From Accumulibacter sp. (GTDB lineage: Bacteria; Pseudomonadota; Gammaproteobacteria; Burkholderiales; Rhodocyclaceae), in the NCBI GenBank assembly GCA_003538495.1, contig DPSD01000598.1, positions 1-25,482 on the forward strand: a stretch of DNA of 25,482 nt. The letters are read 5' to 3'. A program made the position numbers and the translations under genes. A model generated the notes under the pieces. The model saw only the letters and a list, made by a program, of their open reading frames with translations. It did no database searches and had not been told where the DNA came from. This document shows positions 16,709-25,482 of this stretch, one piece after another (within the stretch, counting starts at the first letter, position 1; each line of letters opens with the position of its first letter).

Positions 16709-18724
16709 TCACTGGAGAACCCCCAGCAGGTTCGAGAAACTATCTGTCCACACCTCGAAGCCGGGCCGGGGAGTAAGCCGTTCTGCCGCCTGCATCGCCT
16801 TCGGCACCTTCGCCGCGCGCTCGGGGGACATCAGCAGCACCCACACCGAGTGGCGGCAGAAGCGGTCATCCGCCGCCGGATCGAGGTCAAAGATCAGCGC
16901 GGCCATGCCTAGCTGGGAGGCCGCAGCAGCGATCACCGGACGCAGATCAAGGTAGCGGTTGGTGATGTGGACCGCCAGCAAGCCGTCGCTCTTCAGGTGT
17001 CGCAGATAAGCCCGCATCGCTTCCAGCGTCAGCAGGTGCGTCGGAATCGAATCTCCGGAAAAGGCGTCGATCGCCAGCAGGTCGAAGTTCTGGGGTGCTT
17101 CACTCTCGAGCATCAGGCGGCCATCGCCGAGCACCGGCACGATCGTCGCGGCGCTGTCGGCCAGGTAGCTGAACTCGCTGCGCGCCAGGTCGACGACCTG
17201 GTCGTTGATTTCGTACATCCGCATCTCGTCACCGGCGCGGCCGTAGGTGGCCAGCGTCCCGGCACCAAGGCCGAGGATGCCGATCCGCAGCGGCTGGTCG
17301 TCGGCGAGGCTGCGCAGTGCCAGGCCAATCCCCGAACTCTCGCAATAATAGGCGGTTGGCTGCCGACGGTACTCCGGTGACAGGAACTGTTCGCCGTGAT
17401 TGACCCGCCCGTGGAACATCTTGCGCTTGACCCCGAGGTCTTCGTCGCTTACGTCGGCGACGCGCAGTTGACCGTAGAAGTTGCGCAGCACCAGCCGGTA
17501 GTCTTCGACGTAATCGACCGAGATACCGCCGAGGCGGTAGCCGTAGGCGAGCAGCGCCAGCAGCAACAGCCCACGCCAGCGTGGCTGCAGTTCGCGCCAG
17601 AGGACGATGATCACCAGCGCGGCACACAGGAAGAGCCCGATCGGCAGTTCGAAGTAGGCGTTGAAGATCGCTGGCGCGATCAGGCCGACGAAAGTTCCGC
17701 CGAGCGCGCCGCCGATCGAGAGCATCAGATAGAACAGCGTCAGGTGGCGAACCGCCGGCCGGCGCCTGACCAGCTCGCCGTGGCAGACCATGCAGATGAC
17801 GAACAGCGACAGCGACATCAGCGCGACGAGCAGCGGGACGTCGAGGCCAGCGCCGTCGAGCACCCGGTCGATCGCCAGAAAGGCCAGCGGTAAGGCGGCC
17901 AGGAAGCCTGGCCGATAGTAGTAGCGCGGCGCGTCGAAACAGAGGATGAAGCTCAACAGGTAGATGCTCAGCGGCAGCACCCACAGGAACGGCACCGGCG
18001 CGACATCCTGCGTCAGGTGGCGGGTGATCGCCAGCAACAGCAGCGAAGCGGTCATCGCCAGGCCGATCCACAGCAGGCACTCGGTCCACGGCGGACGCGG
18101 TGTCGCGACGGCGCTGGTCGCCGTCAGCTCGCGTTCGCTCGATACGCCTTTCCATGATTGCCAGGCGCTGCCCAGGCAGGCGACGACGAACACGACGTAG
18201 GCAGCCGACCAGGCGATGGCCTGGTCGTGCACCCGAAAATACGGCTCGACCAGCACCGGATAGCTCAGGAGCGCGATCATCGACGCCAGGTTCGACAGCG
18301 CATAGAGACGATAGGGCATCAGGCTGGCGAAGCTGCGCGCATACCACGCCTGCATCAGCGGCCCGGTCGTTGACAGCAGCAGATAGGGCATGCCGACGGC
18401 TGCGGCGAGGACGACCAGGACGTTCCAGGTCGGGTTCTCGAACGCCGCATCTTTCAATGTCGGGTCGGCAACCACCGGCAGCGTTGCCAGACTAAGCAGC
18501 AGCAGCACGCAATGGACGATGTTCTGGCGGCGTGGCGAAAGCAACTCGTGCAACAGGTGGACGTACAGGTAACCGAGCAGAAGTTCGGCCTGAAAAAACA
18601 CCAGGCAGGTGCTCCATACGGACGACGAGCCACCGAACCACGGCAGGATCATCTTGGCAATGATCGGCTGCACCTGGAAGAGCAGGAAAGCCGACAGAAA
18701 AACGGTTATCGCAAAGCTAAGCAT
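16709..18724 (-). CDS. Membrane protein fused to spermidine-synthase-like domain
   Basis: Fusion protein of 671 residues. The first roughly 400 residues are hydrophobic, with about ten or more membrane segments, starting MLSFAITVFLSAFLLFQVQPI. The C-terminal part (about 410-670) is a SAM-type Rossmann domain like spermidine synthase: GILGLGAGTLATYG (motif I, about 482-495), an acidic YEIND strand end, GDGR (533-536) and DAFSGDSIPTHLLT (553-566). FHGRVNHGEQFL (437-448) is typical of this fused family. Whether it makes polyamines is not established, so I give no gene symbol. The ATG at 18724 has an AGGA ribosome site 7 bases upstream. It converges on the AraC gene with 37 bases between the stops. 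Confidence 0.82.
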   Translation of the reverse strand: MLSFAITVFLSAFLLFQVQPIIAKMILPWFGGSSSVWSTCLVFFQAELLLGYLYVHLLHELLSPRRQNIVHCVLLLLSLATLPVVADPTLKDAAFENPTWNVLVVLAAAVGMPYLLLSTTGPLMQAWYARSFASLMPYRLYALSNLASMIALLSYPVLVEPYFRVHDQAIAWSAAYVVFVVACLGSAWQSWKGVSSERELTATSAVATPRPPWTECLLWIGLAMTASLLLLAITRHLTQDVAPVPFLWVLPLSIYLLSFILCFDAPRYYYRPGFLAALPLAFLAIDRVLDGAGLDVPLLVALMSLSLFVICMVCHGELVRRRPAVRHLTLFYLMLSIGGALGGTFVGLIAPAIFNAYFELPIGLFLCAALVIIVLWRELQPRWRGLLLLALLAYGYRLGGISVDYVEDYRLVLRNFYGQLRVADVSDEDLGVKRKMFHGRVNHGEQFLSPEYRRQPTAYYCESSGIGLALRSLADDQPLRIGILGLGAGTLATYGRAGDEMRMYEINDQVVDLARSEFSYLADSAATIVPVLGDGRLMLESEAPQNFDLLAIDAFSGDSIPTHLLTLEAMRAYLRHLKSDGLLAVHITNRYLDLRPVIAAAASQLGMAALIFDLDPAADDRFCRHSVWVLLMSPERAAKVPKAMQAAERLTPRPGFEVWTDSFSNLLGVLQ

Positions 18725-18866
18725 TCGGGTTCCTGATGGGATACGGTTGAAGGCCGACTGGGCTGGAGCCGTGCCGAAACGATGTGTTCGGAGCGTTCAG
18801 CTTGCTCGCCGGCTCATCGCGACGGGGTGTTCAACAGACGCTGAAGGGCATCGCGCGGCCGCGGAG

Positions 18867-18885
18867 GACGACCTGCAGGGTCGTC
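18867..18885. terminator. Hairpin downstream of the MscS-type gene
   Basis: GACGACC (18867-18873) and GGTCGTC (18879-18885) form a perfect 7-pair stem with a TGCAG loop. Outer arms CGGAG (18862-18866) and CTCCG (18893-18897) could extend it with a bulge. It lies 64-82 bases after the MscS stop and about 140 bases before the next gene on the minus strand. There is no T run, so it may be a transcript-end hairpin or simply a GC-rich coincidence. The rest of the 224-base gap (18725-18948) shows nothing else I can support. Confidence 0.35.
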
Positions 18886-18948
18886 GCCGGACCTCCGTAG
18901 CCTGCCCGCACACGCACCGCGTCGCCTCGGTGGCCGCCAATGCCGCGC

Positions 18949-20589
18949 TCAGCTTCCTGCTCTGGGGGCATCCGGCGCCGCTGGCGCGGCGTGCCAGTCC
19001 CCTCGCGGGACGACCAGGTTGCTGGCCGGCTGTGAGTTGAAATGTGGCGACATGATCTGGACACCGTAGGTATTGAACTGATCCTGGATATTGGCGTGCA
19101 GTGCCGAGAGTACCGGTACGCGCTCAAGCGGCTGGTCCATGTGCGCGAACAGTTCGTATTCGACGTACCAGTCCGCCAGACTCTTTTGGTAGACAAAGGG
19201 CGTCGGTACAGGCCGCAGTCCGGGTGTCTGCTTGGCAGCGACGATGAGCATCGCATGCACCTGGCGCCAGGGCGTGTCGTAACCGATGGTCACCGAGGTC
19301 GACACCAGCGTACCGCGCTCGCCGGCGAGCCGCGAGAAGTTGCGGATCGTGTTGCCGACCAGCACCGCGTTGGGAATCGTGATCTCTTCGTTACGCATGT
19401 TGATGATTTTGGTCGACAGCACGCCGACCTGGCTGACCACGCCGGCGTTGTCGCCGATCTGGACGAAGTCGCCAACCGACAGCGCGCGCGCATAGACCAG
19501 CACCAGACCGCTCATCAACTGGTTGACGATCCCTGCCGAGCCGAGTGTAAACATGAAGCCGAACATCACCGACAGGCCCTTGAAGGCGTCGCTGTTGGAC
19601 ATTGGAATGAACGGGTAGGCGATGGCGATGCCCAGGCCCCAGACCACCACCGTCACCAGCCGCTGGGTTGCGCTGACGGTGTCGGCATGCAGTCCTGGCG
19701 CTTGCACCCGGCCTTCCTTGGCGGCCTTGAAGAAATTGCCGATGGCATCGTTCGCCGCCTTGGTCAAGAACAGGATCACCACCGCGGTGGTCAGTGACGG
19801 CATGGCGTCGATGAAGCTGGTGCCGATGTCTTCGAGCAGCTCCAGCAGGAAATCGCCGAGCCTGTCGCCGAGCGGCTCGGTAAGCGGAAAGCGCGCCAGG
19901 ACATAGGTCAGCCACAGGTAGGCGACAGTCAACCACAGGAAGCCCATCAACACTTGCGATAGCCGCTGTACCAGCAACCAGCCGTGCCGCGCCCAGCGCA
20001 ACTGCCGGTGGGCGTCCTCCCTTTCGATCAGTCGTTGCAGGCGGCCGACCACCATTCGCGTCGCGCGCGCGATCAGCCAGAGCAGAGCAAAGGCGATCAC
20101 CGTCGCCACCGCGGACAGCCCGACACCCTTCAGCAACACCGCGGGACGACGTTGCTCGGCGTCGGCCTGCAGCGCTTCGGCGATTCTCTGGCGGGCGCTC
20201 TCCGCCACCTGCTCCAGAGTGAGCTTTTCCTGCGGGTCGAGGTCGGTCTCGGCGACGCCGAAGAGAAGATTCCCGCCAGCGGTCAAGGTGATGCCGCGGA
20301 CACCGTCGAGAGTGAGCGGAGTCAGCTCGATCGGCAGCACCATCTGGCTTGGTGTCAGGTGGTCGATGCGGTCGGCGGACTTGCGCGCGCGGGCTGCCGG
20401 CGAGGCGCCGAGGAGGGTCCCGCGAAAGGTGACGATCGGCCGGAAGTTGTGGTAGAGGATGGCCTCACCCGTTGCGGCCGGCTCCGCTTCCAGCGCCGCC
20501 GCCGCCGTGCCGGCAATGAAAAGGCAGCCAACCAGCGCCAGCCAGTACAGCGCTGCGGAGAGCCTCGAGCAGGCGGCGACAGCGTTCAT
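18949..20589 (-). CDS. MscS-family mechanosensitive channel
   Basis: Inner-membrane channel of 546 residues that likely releases solutes on osmotic downshift. A signal-like hydrophobic N-terminus (about 14-32) is followed by a periplasmic domain of roughly 130 residues not found in small MscS, so this belongs to the larger MscS-like group. Hydrophobic segments follow near 150-175, 210-235 and 260-290. The MscS core has a Gly/Ala-rich pore helix (MFGFMFTLGSAGIVNQLMSG), the beta domain (ALSVGDFVQIGDNAGVV) and the signature INMRNEEITIPNAVLVGNTI. The ATG at 20589 has only a weak GGA upstream, but a TATAAT element sits 34 bases before it. It follows tldD by 127 bases. The C-terminal tail is Ala/Pro-rich and looks disordered. 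Confidence 0.88.
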   Translation of the reverse strand: MNAVAACSRLSAALYWLALVGCLFIAGTAAAALEAEPAATGEAILYHNFRPIVTFRGTLLGASPAARARKSADRIDHLTPSQMVLPIELTPLTLDGVRGITLTAGGNLLFGVAETDLDPQEKLTLEQVAESARQRIAEALQADAEQRRPAVLLKGVGLSAVATVIAFALLWLIARATRMVVGRLQRLIEREDAHRQLRWARHGWLLVQRLSQVLMGFLWLTVAYLWLTYVLARFPLTEPLGDRLGDFLLELLEDIGTSFIDAMPSLTTAVVILFLTKAANDAIGNFFKAAKEGRVQAPGLHADTVSATQRLVTVVVWGLGIAIAYPFIPMSNSDAFKGLSVMFGFMFTLGSAGIVNQLMSGLVLVYARALSVGDFVQIGDNAGVVSQVGVLSTKIINMRNEEITIPNAVLVGNTIRNFSRLAGERGTLVSTSVTIGYDTPWRQVHAMLIVAAKQTPGLRPVPTPFVYQKSLADWYVEYELFAHMDQPLERVPVLSALHANIQDQFNTYGVQIMSPHFNSQPASNLVVPRGDWHAAPAAPDAPRAGS

Positions 20590-20622
20590 GACGAAATCCA
20601 GTGGGAAAGTTAGACGCGCGGG

Positions 20623-20628
20623 ATTATA
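20623..20628 (-). promoter_or_regulatory. TATAAT -10 element for the MscS-type gene
   Basis: On the minus strand TATAAT is a perfect sigma-70 -10 box, placed 34 bases upstream of the ATG in an otherwise GC-rich gap. The -35 at 17-base spacing is only GTGATC (3 of 6). It suggests the channel can be transcribed separately from tldD. Confidence 0.45.
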
Positions 20629-20716
20629 CGGCCGGAAAGCCCGGTGATCACCATGGAAACCACTCCCGCCAACGCGCGCCGAGAGCGGAGGCTGCCGTCG
20701 ACTCTGCCGCCCCGCC

Positions 20717-22171
20717 CTAGGCGGTGCCGCCGACCGTCAGCCCGTCGATCCGCAGCGTCGGCTGGCCGACGCCGACCGGGACGCTCTGTCCGTCCTTGCC
20801 GCAGGTGCCGACCCCCGGGTCGAGACACATGTCGTTGCCGATCATCGACACCTGGTTCATCGCCTCCGGACCGCTGCCGATCAGCGTCGCGCCCTTGACC
20901 GGACAGCCGATCTTGCCGTCCTCGATCAGGTAGGCCTCGGACATCGAGAAGACGAACTTGCCGTTGGTGATGTCGACCTGGCCACCACCGAAATTGACCG
21001 CGTAGATCCCCTTCTTGACCGACTTGATGATTTCCTCGGCGGTCTTGTCGCCATTCAGCATGGTGGTGTTGGTCATCCGTGGCAACGGCAGGTGGGCGAA
21101 CGATTCACGACGGCCGTTGCCGGTCGGGGCGACACCGCTCAGGCGCGCATTGAGGCTGTCCTGCATGTAGCCGATCAGGATGCCGTCGTCGATCAGCACC
21201 GTACGCTGCGTCGGATTGCCTTCGTCGTCGATGTTGAGCGAACCGCGGCGGCCGGGAATCGTCCCGTCGTCGACCACCGTGACGCCTCTGGAAGCCACCT
21301 GGCTACCGATTCTGCCGGCGAAGGTCGAACTGCCCTTGCGATTGAAGTCGCCTTCGAGGCCATGACCGACCGCCTCGTGCAGCAAGATCCCCGGCCAGCC
21401 GGGACCGAGCACAACGGTCATCGTGCCGGCCGGCGCCGGACGCGCGACGAGGTTGGTCAGCGCCTGGTGCACGGCCTCGCGAGCGTAGCCGAGCAGCACG
21501 TCGTCGGTAAAGCAGCTGTAGTCGGTTCGCCCGCCACCACCCGCCGAACCCTGTTCGCGCTGGCCGCCCTGTTCGACGATGACCGTCAGCGAAACGCGCA
21601 CCAGCGGTCGGATGTCGGCGGCCAGCCGGCCATCGCTGCCAGCTACCAGGACCACCTCGTATTCACCGGCCAGATGTGCCATGACCTGCGTTACGCGCGT
21701 GTCCGCGGCGCGGGCCATCGCTTCCAGCCGTTCGAGCAGCTTCACCTTGCTCGCCGCGTCGAGTGACGCCAGCGGATCGTGCGGCACGTAGAGGGCGTGC
21801 TGTCCACCGCCCTTCTTCAACGCCGGCACCCGTTTCGCTTGCCTGCCGGCGGCGGCAATTGCGCGCACCGCCTCGGCGGCGTCAGCTAGGGCCTGCACGC
21901 CGATGTCGTCCGAATAGGCGAAGGCCGTTTTCTCCCCCGCCAGCGCGCGTACGCCGACGCCCTCGTCGATATTGAAGCTGCCGGCCTTGACGATTCCCTC
22001 CTCGAGGCTCCAGCCTTCGGAACGGCTGTACTGGAAATAGAGGTCGGCGTAGTCGACCTGGTGGGTCATGATCTTGCCGAAGACCCGGTTCAGGTCGGCA
22101 AGGTCCAGCCCGTAAGGGGTGAGCAGGGTCTTCTGGGCCTGCACGAGGAGTGTCTGCGATTTTGCGTTCAT
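20717..22171 (-). CDS. tldD: Metalloprotease TldD
   Basis: Cytosolic zinc peptidase subunit of the TldD/TldE (PmbA) complex, which in enterobacteria degrades unfolded peptides and trims microcin B17 and CcdA. Length is 484 residues (E. coli 481). The HExxxH zinc motif [12 protein letters not shown] has H265, E266 and H270. The third ligand is C457 in [19 protein letters not shown] near the C-terminus. The N-terminal domain shows [19 protein letters not shown], which matches the family. The ATG at 22171 gives the usual length. The partner tldE is not in the window. It lies downstream of yhdP and the amidase gene in the same direction; yhdP-tldD neighbourhood is common in proteobacteria (established knowledge). 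Confidence 0.95.
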   Translation of the reverse strand: MNAKSQTLLVQAQKTLLTPYGLDLADLNRVFGKIMTHQVDYADLYFQYSRSEGWSLEEGIVKAGSFNIDEGVGVRALAGEKTAFAYSDDIGVQALADAAEAVRAIAAAGRQAKRVPALKKGGGQHALYVPHDPLASLDAASKVKLLERLEAMARAADTRVTQVMAHLAGEYEVVLVAGSDGRLAADIRPLVRVSLTVIVEQGGQREQGSAGGGGRTDYSCFTDDVLLGYAREAVHQALTNLVARPAPAGTMTVVLGPGWPGILLHEAVGHGLEGDFNRKGSSTFAGRIGSQVASRGVTVVDDGTIPGRRGSLNIDDEGNPTQRTVLIDDGILIGYMQDSLNARLSGVAPTGNGRRESFAHLPLPRMTNTTMLNGDKTAEEIIKSVKKGIYAVNFGGGQVDITNGKFVFSMSEAYLIEDGKIGCPVKGATLIGSGPEAMNQVSMIGNDMCLDPGVGTCGKDGQSVPVGVGQPTLRIDGLTVGGTA

Positions 22172-22216
22172 CGAATTTCCGATTGTCCTGCGTTTGATGA
22201 CGGTGACGACACAGCG

Positions 22217-23062
22217 TCACATGACGCGGTGCTTGAGTGCCGGCAGACTGCTGCGGACCGCGGCGACGCGCTCCCGCTGCAGGTCTCCGATGACAATTCC
22301 CGGTCCCTTCGATTTGCGGTCGAGGATTTCGCCCCAGGGGTCAATCAGCATGCTGTTGCCGTGCGTTTCGCGCCCGTTCTCGTGGCGTCCACCCTGCGCC
22401 ACGGCCAGCACATAGCACTGATTCTCGATCGCCCGCGCCCGCAGCAGTATTTCCCAGTGCGCCCGGCCGGTGGTCTCGGTGAACGCCGCCGGAATCACCA
22501 GCAGCTCTGTGACACCCAGCGCTCGATAAAGCTCCGGGAATCTGAGGTCGTAGCAGATCGACAGACCGACCCGGCCAAAGGAAGTGGCGAAAGCCACTGG
22601 CTGGCTGCCGGGCTCGATGGTCGCGCTCTCGTCGTAGGATTCGGCACCCTGCCGGAAACCGAACAGGTGGATCTTGTCGTAACGCGCCACCCGCTGGCCC
22701 TGTGGATCGTAGGCGACACTCGAATTGAGCACCTTGTCCGGGCTGCCGGCGCGCAGCGGCAGTGAGCCGCCAATCAGCCAGATCCCGTGCTCGCGCGCGC
22801 TGGCCGCGAGAAAGTCCTGGATCGGCCCGCAACCGTCATTCTCGCGCACGCGCACTTTGTCGGCATCGCTCATGCCCATGATCGCAAAGTACTCGGGCAG
22901 GGCGACCAACTGCGCGCCCTGAGCCACGGCTTCGGCGATGTGCTTTGCGGCGCTCCGCAAATTCTCGTCGACGCGTGGCGTCGACACCATCTGTACCGCC
23001 CCGACGCGCAGCGTGGCGGCATTCGGCAAGTCGCGTGGCAAGTCACTGCTTGGTGGGCTCAT
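22217..23062 (-). CDS. Nit1-type carbon-nitrogen hydrolase (probable deaminated glutathione amidase)
   Basis: Cytosolic nitrilase-superfamily amidase of 281 residues. The Glu-Lys-Cys triad is intact: E57 in LVALPEYF, K130 in YDKIHLF and C170 in LSICYDLRFPELYR. The segment FTETTGRAHWEILLRARAIENQ is characteristic of the Nit1 branch, which repairs deaminated glutathione to alpha-ketoglutarate plus Cys-Gly. That substrate is inferred from family resemblance. The start is ATG 23062: the conserved strand LRVGAVQM follows about 18 residues later, and the open frame upstream is shadow of yhdP. The start codon lies inside the end of yhdP (20-base overlap), so translation is likely coupled. tldD begins 45 bases after its stop. 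Confidence 0.9.
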   Translation of the reverse strand: MSPPSSDLPRDLPNAATLRVGAVQMVSTPRVDENLRSAAKHIAEAVAQGAQLVALPEYFAIMGMSDADKVRVRENDGCGPIQDFLAASAREHGIWLIGGSLPLRAGSPDKVLNSSVAYDPQGQRVARYDKIHLFGFRQGAESYDESATIEPGSQPVAFATSFGRVGLSICYDLRFPELYRALGVTELLVIPAAFTETTGRAHWEILLRARAIENQCYVLAVAQGGRHENGRETHGNSMLIDPWGEILDRKSKGPGIVIGDLQRERVAAVRSSLPALKHRVM

Positions 23063-25482
23063 TGCTCGCTCCGGTTGGATTCTGGGAAGTGCTCGCGGGA
23101 GCAGCAGGTGATCCGGGCACCGCTGTCGCTGGCGGGGACGATGCGGCGCCTCCGGAAACTCTTTCGACCTTGGGGTCGTCCCACTTGCCGGTGACCAGGT
23201 ACTCGAAACTGAACATCTTGTTGAGTGGATTCTGCAGCACCTTGTGCGCCAGCAGTGTGGCGACGCCAGCGAGCGGGTTGAGGACGGCGACGCCCAGTGC
23301 CGCGCTACCACCCAGTTCGGGCTGCACGCTGACGTTGAGGTGCTGCGTTTCGTTCTTGAGATCCGCCTCGCCGCGCATCACCACGCTGGCGCCGGGTCCA
23401 TCGATCTGCAGCCGGTCGGTACGCATCAGCCCGTTTTTCAAGGTCATCTTGCCGTTGATGCTGTCGAAGGCGAAACCCTGGCTGAAGACGTCGCCGAAAT
23501 CAAGCGAAAACCGGCGCGGCAGGCCCTGCAGGCTGATCAGCCCGAGCAGCTTGCCGGCCGCGCCGGGGTCCAGCTTGAGGAATTCGCCGTTGCTCGCCGC
23601 GAGCTTCATCTCGCCGCTCAGGGTGGCGTAGTCCAGACCCTCCGGCGGTCCGCTCCAGCCAAGCTTGCCCTGCATGTTGGCTTTGCCGCTTCGTACGGTC
23701 CCGGGATAGCCCAGCCGTTCGAGGAGCTTGCCGACGTCGGTGCTGTCGAGGACGAAGTCGATCTGGGTTCGGTTGCCCTTGGCGACCTGCCACTGCCCCG
23801 TCCCCGAGAACCGCGCTGCGGGGTTGAGCAGCTCGACCTTGTCGAGCCGCCAGATTCCGCCGTCATTATGGGCCTGCACTTCGAGGCGTCCGAAGCGGCG
23901 GACGCCGACGGAAAATTCGTCGACGACGATGTCGAGAGCCGGCAACTCCTGCAGGGCGTCGCCTGGCTGGACTGCTTCGACAGTCTGGTCGTTCTTTCCG
24001 GGCAGCTGCCACTTCTGCAGTCGTGCGGTCAGCTTGCCGGCACCGTCCCCGTCCCAGCGAAAGGTGCCAGCGGCTTCACGCGACAGCAGCTTCGCTCGCC
24101 AGACGGGATTCACCCCGGCAACGCCCAGCGTGACGTCGGTGTAGTGCCAGCCCGAGACGACGACTTCGTCGGCCTTGAGATCGACCGAAACCGGCAAGCT
24201 GCCAGCAGCGGGGGAAGCCGACCCGGGGTCACCGCTCTTGCGGCGAGCGCCGAGGGTCTTTCGCCAGTAGTCGACGTCGAGCAGTCGGGTGCTGACGCCG
24301 ATGACGATGCCGCTATCCGGCAAGGGCTTCGCTGGTCGGCCGATGGCGATCGCCGCGCTCTCGATCGAACGCTCATCGCCCAGCTTGCGCTGGATCAGCT
24401 GCATGCTGGCGACGCTGCCCAGCGTGGCGCGCAACTGACTGCGCGCCGCCGCTTGCGCATTCGCCGGCGCCGGCGAAAGCGGTGAGGCCGGCGGCAGCAG
24501 CAGGTTGTCGAGGTGCAAGGGCATGGCCTCGTTGGCGGTCTTGGCGAAAGGTGCCGGCAGGGTGGACGCGATGCCGACCAGGTCCGAGTCAAGCTCCAGT
24601 TCGACCTGACGCTTTCTGACGCTGATCCGGGCGCGATAGGCGGTGCTTCCGGTCACGCTGTCGAGCAGCGGCAGGTCGACCCGTCGGCGCAACTCGTCGA
24701 CGCCGACGCTGCCGTCGACCGTGACCCGAACCTTGCCCCCGTCCGCCCCACCCTTGATGGTCACCGGGCCACCGAACAGCGTGGCCTTGATCTCTGGTAC
24801 GTGCAGGTCCTTCTCCGAGAACTGCAGGCGTCCGCTGAGCTCCCGCAAGGGCGGCAGCGAGCGATCGACGGTCACTTCGTTGGCCAGAAAGGCATAGCTC
24901 CCGTCGATTTTCGAGTCGCCAAGCCGAGCCTCCTCAAGCGGAATCACCAGGCCGATATCGAGGCGGCCCTTGCCGCTGGCGCTCATCTCGTCGGTGAAAT
25001 GGTCGATCTGGTCGGCCACCGGACTGTCGGCGATGAACTTCAGGAACTCGGCCGTATCTCCGTCGGCACGGCCCTTGACCTTCAGGGTGGACACCGGCGC
25101 GTCGAAATCGGGTATTTCCGCCCGCGTCCGCGTGAGCCTGGCGCCGAGAATCGACCCGCGTCTGGCGTCGACGACCATCCCCGAGCCTTCGAAACGCAGA
25201 TTGGCGTCGAGGTCCCTGATCTCCGGCCAGCCGGTTCCGTAGTCGAGCGTTACGTCGTTGGCCTTGACGGTGACCAGGAACTGCCCCTGCTTCGGGTCGA
25301 GGAAAGGAAAATTCGCCAGGTCGCCCTTGAGCACCAGTCGTGCTTCGCTGGCCGCCCCGGCTTTCAATGCATCGCGAACCCAGTGACGGGCGTCGGCATT
25401 GATCGCCGCCGGCAGGTAGCGCCAGACCGCGCGCGCGTCGGCGCGGGGCAGCGGCGCCGGCGGGGGGGGGGGGCGGGGACGG
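23043..25482 (-). CDS. yhdP: YhdP/AsmA-like envelope protein, 5' truncated
   Basis: C-terminal roughly 813 residues of a very large AsmA-family protein (E. coli YhdP is about 1266). Such proteins span from inner to outer membrane and are linked to phospholipid transport and outer-membrane permeability. The frame is open to the right edge; the in-frame TTG at 25367 is not the real start, because RYLPAAINADARHWVRDAL upstream of it is family-like sequence. Recurrent beta-rich AsmA-type stretches are visible, such as GSGMVVDARRGSILGARLTR and the C-terminal block YATLSGEMKLAASNGEFLKL, with LISLQGLPRRFSLDFGDVFS and KMTLKNGLMRTDRLQIDGPG after it. The C-terminus ends in an Ala/Pro/Ser-rich tail overlapping the amidase gene. 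The first visible codons run through poly-G and are unreliable. Confidence 0.9.
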   Translation of the reverse strand, partial: RPRPPPPPAPLPRADARAVWRYLPAAINADARHWVRDALKAGAASEARLVLKGDLANFPFLDPKQGQFLVTVKANDVTLDYGTGWPEIRDLDANLRFEGSGMVVDARRGSILGARLTRTRAEIPDFDAPVSTLKVKGRADGDTAEFLKFIADSPVADQIDHFTDEMSASGKGRLDIGLVIPLEEARLGDSKIDGSYAFLANEVTVDRSLPPLRELSGRLQFSEKDLHVPEIKATLFGGPVTIKGGADGGKVRVTVDGSVGVDELRRRVDLPLLDSVTGSTAYRARISVRKRQVELELDSDLVGIASTLPAPFAKTANEAMPLHLDNLLLPPASPLSPAPANAQAAARSQLRATLGSVASMQLIQRKLGDERSIESAAIAIGRPAKPLPDSGIVIGVSTRLLDVDYWRKTLGARRKSGDPGSASPAAGSLPVSVDLKADEVVVSGWHYTDVTLGVAGVNPVWRAKLLSREAAGTFRWDGDGAGKLTARLQKWQLPGKNDQTVEAVQPGDALQELPALDIVVDEFSVGVRRFGRLEVQAHNDGGIWRLDKVELLNPAARFSGTGQWQVAKGNRTQIDFVLDSTDVGKLLERLGYPGTVRSGKANMQGKLGWSGPPEGLDYATLSGEMKLAASNGEFLKLDPGAAGKLLGLISLQGLPRRFSLDFGDVFSQGFAFDSINGKMTLKNGLMRTDRLQIDGPGASVVMRGEADLKNETQHLNVSVQPELGGSAALGVAVLNPLAGVATLLAHKVLQNPLNKMFSFEYLVTGKWDDPKVERVSGGAASSPPATAVPGSPAAPASTSQNPTGASNEPTKQ
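25462..25478. repeat. Poly-G run at the window edge
   Basis: Twelve G residues (25462-25473), one C, then four more G. Read on the minus strand this encodes a run of prolines at the truncated start of the YhdP fragment. Its position at the very end of the sequence suggests a low-quality contig terminus rather than biology. Confidence 0.6.

Noticed and set aside
17396..17893. Plus-strand open frame with a Gln/Arg/Asp-rich product
   Set aside because: It is antisense to the membrane/spermidine-synthase-like gene, has low complexity and no ribosome site.
1..25482. CRISPR arrays, tRNA or rRNA genes, insertion sequences, prophage genes
   Set aside because: No spaced direct repeats, cloverleaf-like segments, transposase motifs or flanking inverted repeats were recognised by eye. 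Nearly all sequence is accounted for by ordinary chromosomal genes.

Overview
The window is GC-rich, gene-dense bacterial chromosome. Gene content and order suggest a betaproteobacterium, most like Rhodocyclales such as Candidatus Accumulibacter, Dechloromonas or Azoarcus. The clues are ntrY-ntrX-trkA-trkH, then hemE and priA, and on the other strand a yhdP-nitrilase-tldD run. This placement is inferred from gene order and protein style, not from a search. Both ends cut through genes: ntrY on the left and yhdP on the right. The right edge is an anomalous poly-G stretch, so the window may be a whole contig.

Left block (1-8802, plus strand). It opens with the C-terminal part of an NtrY-type sensor kinase and an NtrX-type regulator whose central AAA+ domain is visibly degenerate. 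TrkA and TrkH (potassium uptake) and HemE (uroporphyrinogen decarboxylase) follow. A roughly 340-base AT-richer gap carries a perfect DnaA box and a stem-loop with a T run. PriA (replication restart helicase) comes next.

Envelope-stress block (8872-11650). A small secreted Spy/CpxP-like chaperone lies divergent from a CpxR-CpxA two-component pair. The shared intergenic region holds three GTAAA-N5-GTAAA sites, the textbook CpxR operator. Sensor, regulator, chaperone and operators therefore form one self-contained autoregulated stress module.

Signalling block (11763-16671). On the minus strand a GGDEF/EAL protein is translationally coupled to an HDOD protein. Further downstream is a three-part protein: an HD domain with an intact (p)ppGpp-hydrolase active site, a CBS-like middle, and a C-terminal segment with an Rx4H motif typical of HEPN ribonucleases. 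An AraC-family regulator diverges from the GGDEF/EAL gene with only about 32 bases between the start codons. The HD-CBS-HEPN fusion is the most novel-looking item here.

Right block (16709-25482, minus strand). In transcription order it holds a YhdP/AsmA-like envelope protein (partial), a Nit1-type amidase overlapping it by 20 bases, TldD protease, an MscS-family channel with its own TATAAT promoter element, and a membrane protein fused to a spermidine-synthase-like domain. No tRNA, rRNA, CRISPR array, insertion sequence or prophage gene was seen.
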